Positions 63,700-64,000 of a DNA stretch of 64,000 nt are shown piece after piece (the stretch's first letter is position 1; every line of letters starts with the position of its first letter). The notes under the pieces are model-generated. The model ran no database searches. It was given only the letters and a program-made list of their open reading frames with translations, and was not told where the DNA came from. The position numbers were made by a program, and so were the translations under genes. Source of the stretch: Perlabentimonas sp964490015. GTDB lineage: Bacteria > Bacteroidota > Bacteroidia > Bacteroidales > Tenuifilaceae. The stretch lies in NCBI GenBank assembly GCA_964490015.1, contig CAZBBA010000003.1:37730-101729 (forward strand), given 5' to 3'.

Positions 63700-63847
63700 A
63701 AGGGTGTGCCAAAAGTCCTCTGTGCCCCTCTATGGATGCTTTTCTGGAGCTTGGCGAAATTTTCAAGATTACATACAGTTGATTTCACACCAAAGCCTCA
63801 TCGTTCCTCAGAGTTTAAAGGATATCTTTTACTTTTGACACACCCTT
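63700..63847. mobile_element. MITE-like element with 17-bp terminal inverted repeats
   Basis: AAGGGTGTGCCAAAAGT at the left end and the complement of AAGGGTGTGTCAAAAGT at the right end match in 16 of 17 bases. The 148-base element encodes nothing. The ends look like those of insertion sequences, which suggests a non-autonomous derivative. No clear target-site duplication is seen. Confidence 0.6.
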
Positions 63848-63871
63848 TTTTGGGTAAACCTTACTACACCT

Positions 63872-64000
63872 CCCCGACACCCCTCTCGGCAACCCCGACA
63901 CCCATCCCGACAACCCCGACAACGATCTCGGCAACCCCGATGCCCATCTCGACAATCCCGACAACAATCTCGGCAACCCCGATACCCATCTCGACAACCC
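63872..64000. repeat. 21-bp tandem repeat array running off the window
   Basis: Six full units of 21 bases follow each other, built around CCCCGACACCCATCTCGACAA; alternate units end in CGGCAA or CGACAA, so a 42-base higher-order period is visible. The seventh unit starts at the window edge. Read on the plus strand the array encodes heptapeptides of the PDTHLDN/PDNNLGN type without a start codon, because a TAA lies just upstream. On the minus strand an open frame also runs through it. Confidence 0.8.

Noticed and set aside
63815..63997. Minus-strand open frame through the 21-bp repeat array
   Set aside because: It is a by-product of the repeat, whose period is a multiple of three, and it ends inside the MITE-like element.
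63872..64000. CRISPR array
   Set aside because: Units are contiguous 21-base repeats without spacers, and no cas genes are present in the window.

Overview
The window comes from a member of the Bacteroidota, most likely the order Bacteroidales. Several independent signs agree. There are type IX secretion (T9SS) genes (porQ, a PorE-like OmpA protein, a PorV/PorQ-family barrel) and a very large secreted protein with a T9SS sorting tail. There is a type III glutamine synthetase and the long, Bacteroidota-type PurM. The order porQ-cmk-ispH is typical of the group, and many genes are preceded by the Bacteroidota -7 element TAnnTTTG. No rRNA or tRNA gene was recognised.

Layout. 1-1500: the end of an outer-membrane barrel gene and a convergent exported protein. 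1.7-7.9 kb: a TetR-controlled tripartite RND efflux operon (regulator, TolC-like, adaptor, pump) closed by a strong terminator. 8.2-12.9 kb: topoisomerase IV parE-parC; parE is split by a 100-N scaffold gap flanked by the same 39 bases, an assembly artefact rather than a broken gene. 13-18.5 kb: aroK, a cytosolic M14 carboxypeptidase, a lipoprotein plus PqiA-like pair, and the ispH/cmk/porQ operon on the minus strand. 18.8-25.3 kb: lipid kinase, cysteine-cluster protein, EamA transporter, M20 amidohydrolase, then hpt-adk-obgE-PAP2. 25.4-33.8 kb, minus strand: sensor histidine kinase, purM, a small exported protein, the PorE-like protein, and glnN. 34.5-40.6 kb: pssA, carAB and an HD hydrolase.

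The accessory part starts near 40.6 kb. A decayed gene is followed by a 7.6-kb gene for a cell-surface protein (four parallel beta-helix modules, five SprB-type repeats, T9SS tail). Next is an exported-sensor protein phosphatase (beta-propeller, Y_Y_Y, transmembrane, SpoIIE/PP2C), an orphan LuxR-type helix-turn-helix fragment, and a single-chain type IIG restriction-modification enzyme that carries an in-frame palindromic repeat. From 56 to 64 kb come ion transporters (CPA2 antiporter, CDF exporter, Ca/Na exchanger), small unknown proteins, two MITE-like inverted-repeat elements, a GC-rich unknown gene and a 21-bp tandem repeat that runs off the right edge.

Most of the left 40 kb is ordinary chromosomal housekeeping (DNA topology, purine and pyrimidine supply, nitrogen assimilation, lipid synthesis) plus envelope and T9SS functions. 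I did not find a convincing new defence or mobile system. The least explained items are the adhesin/phosphatase pair, the in-frame palindrome in the restriction enzyme, and the repeat-rich right end with its unrecognised gene.
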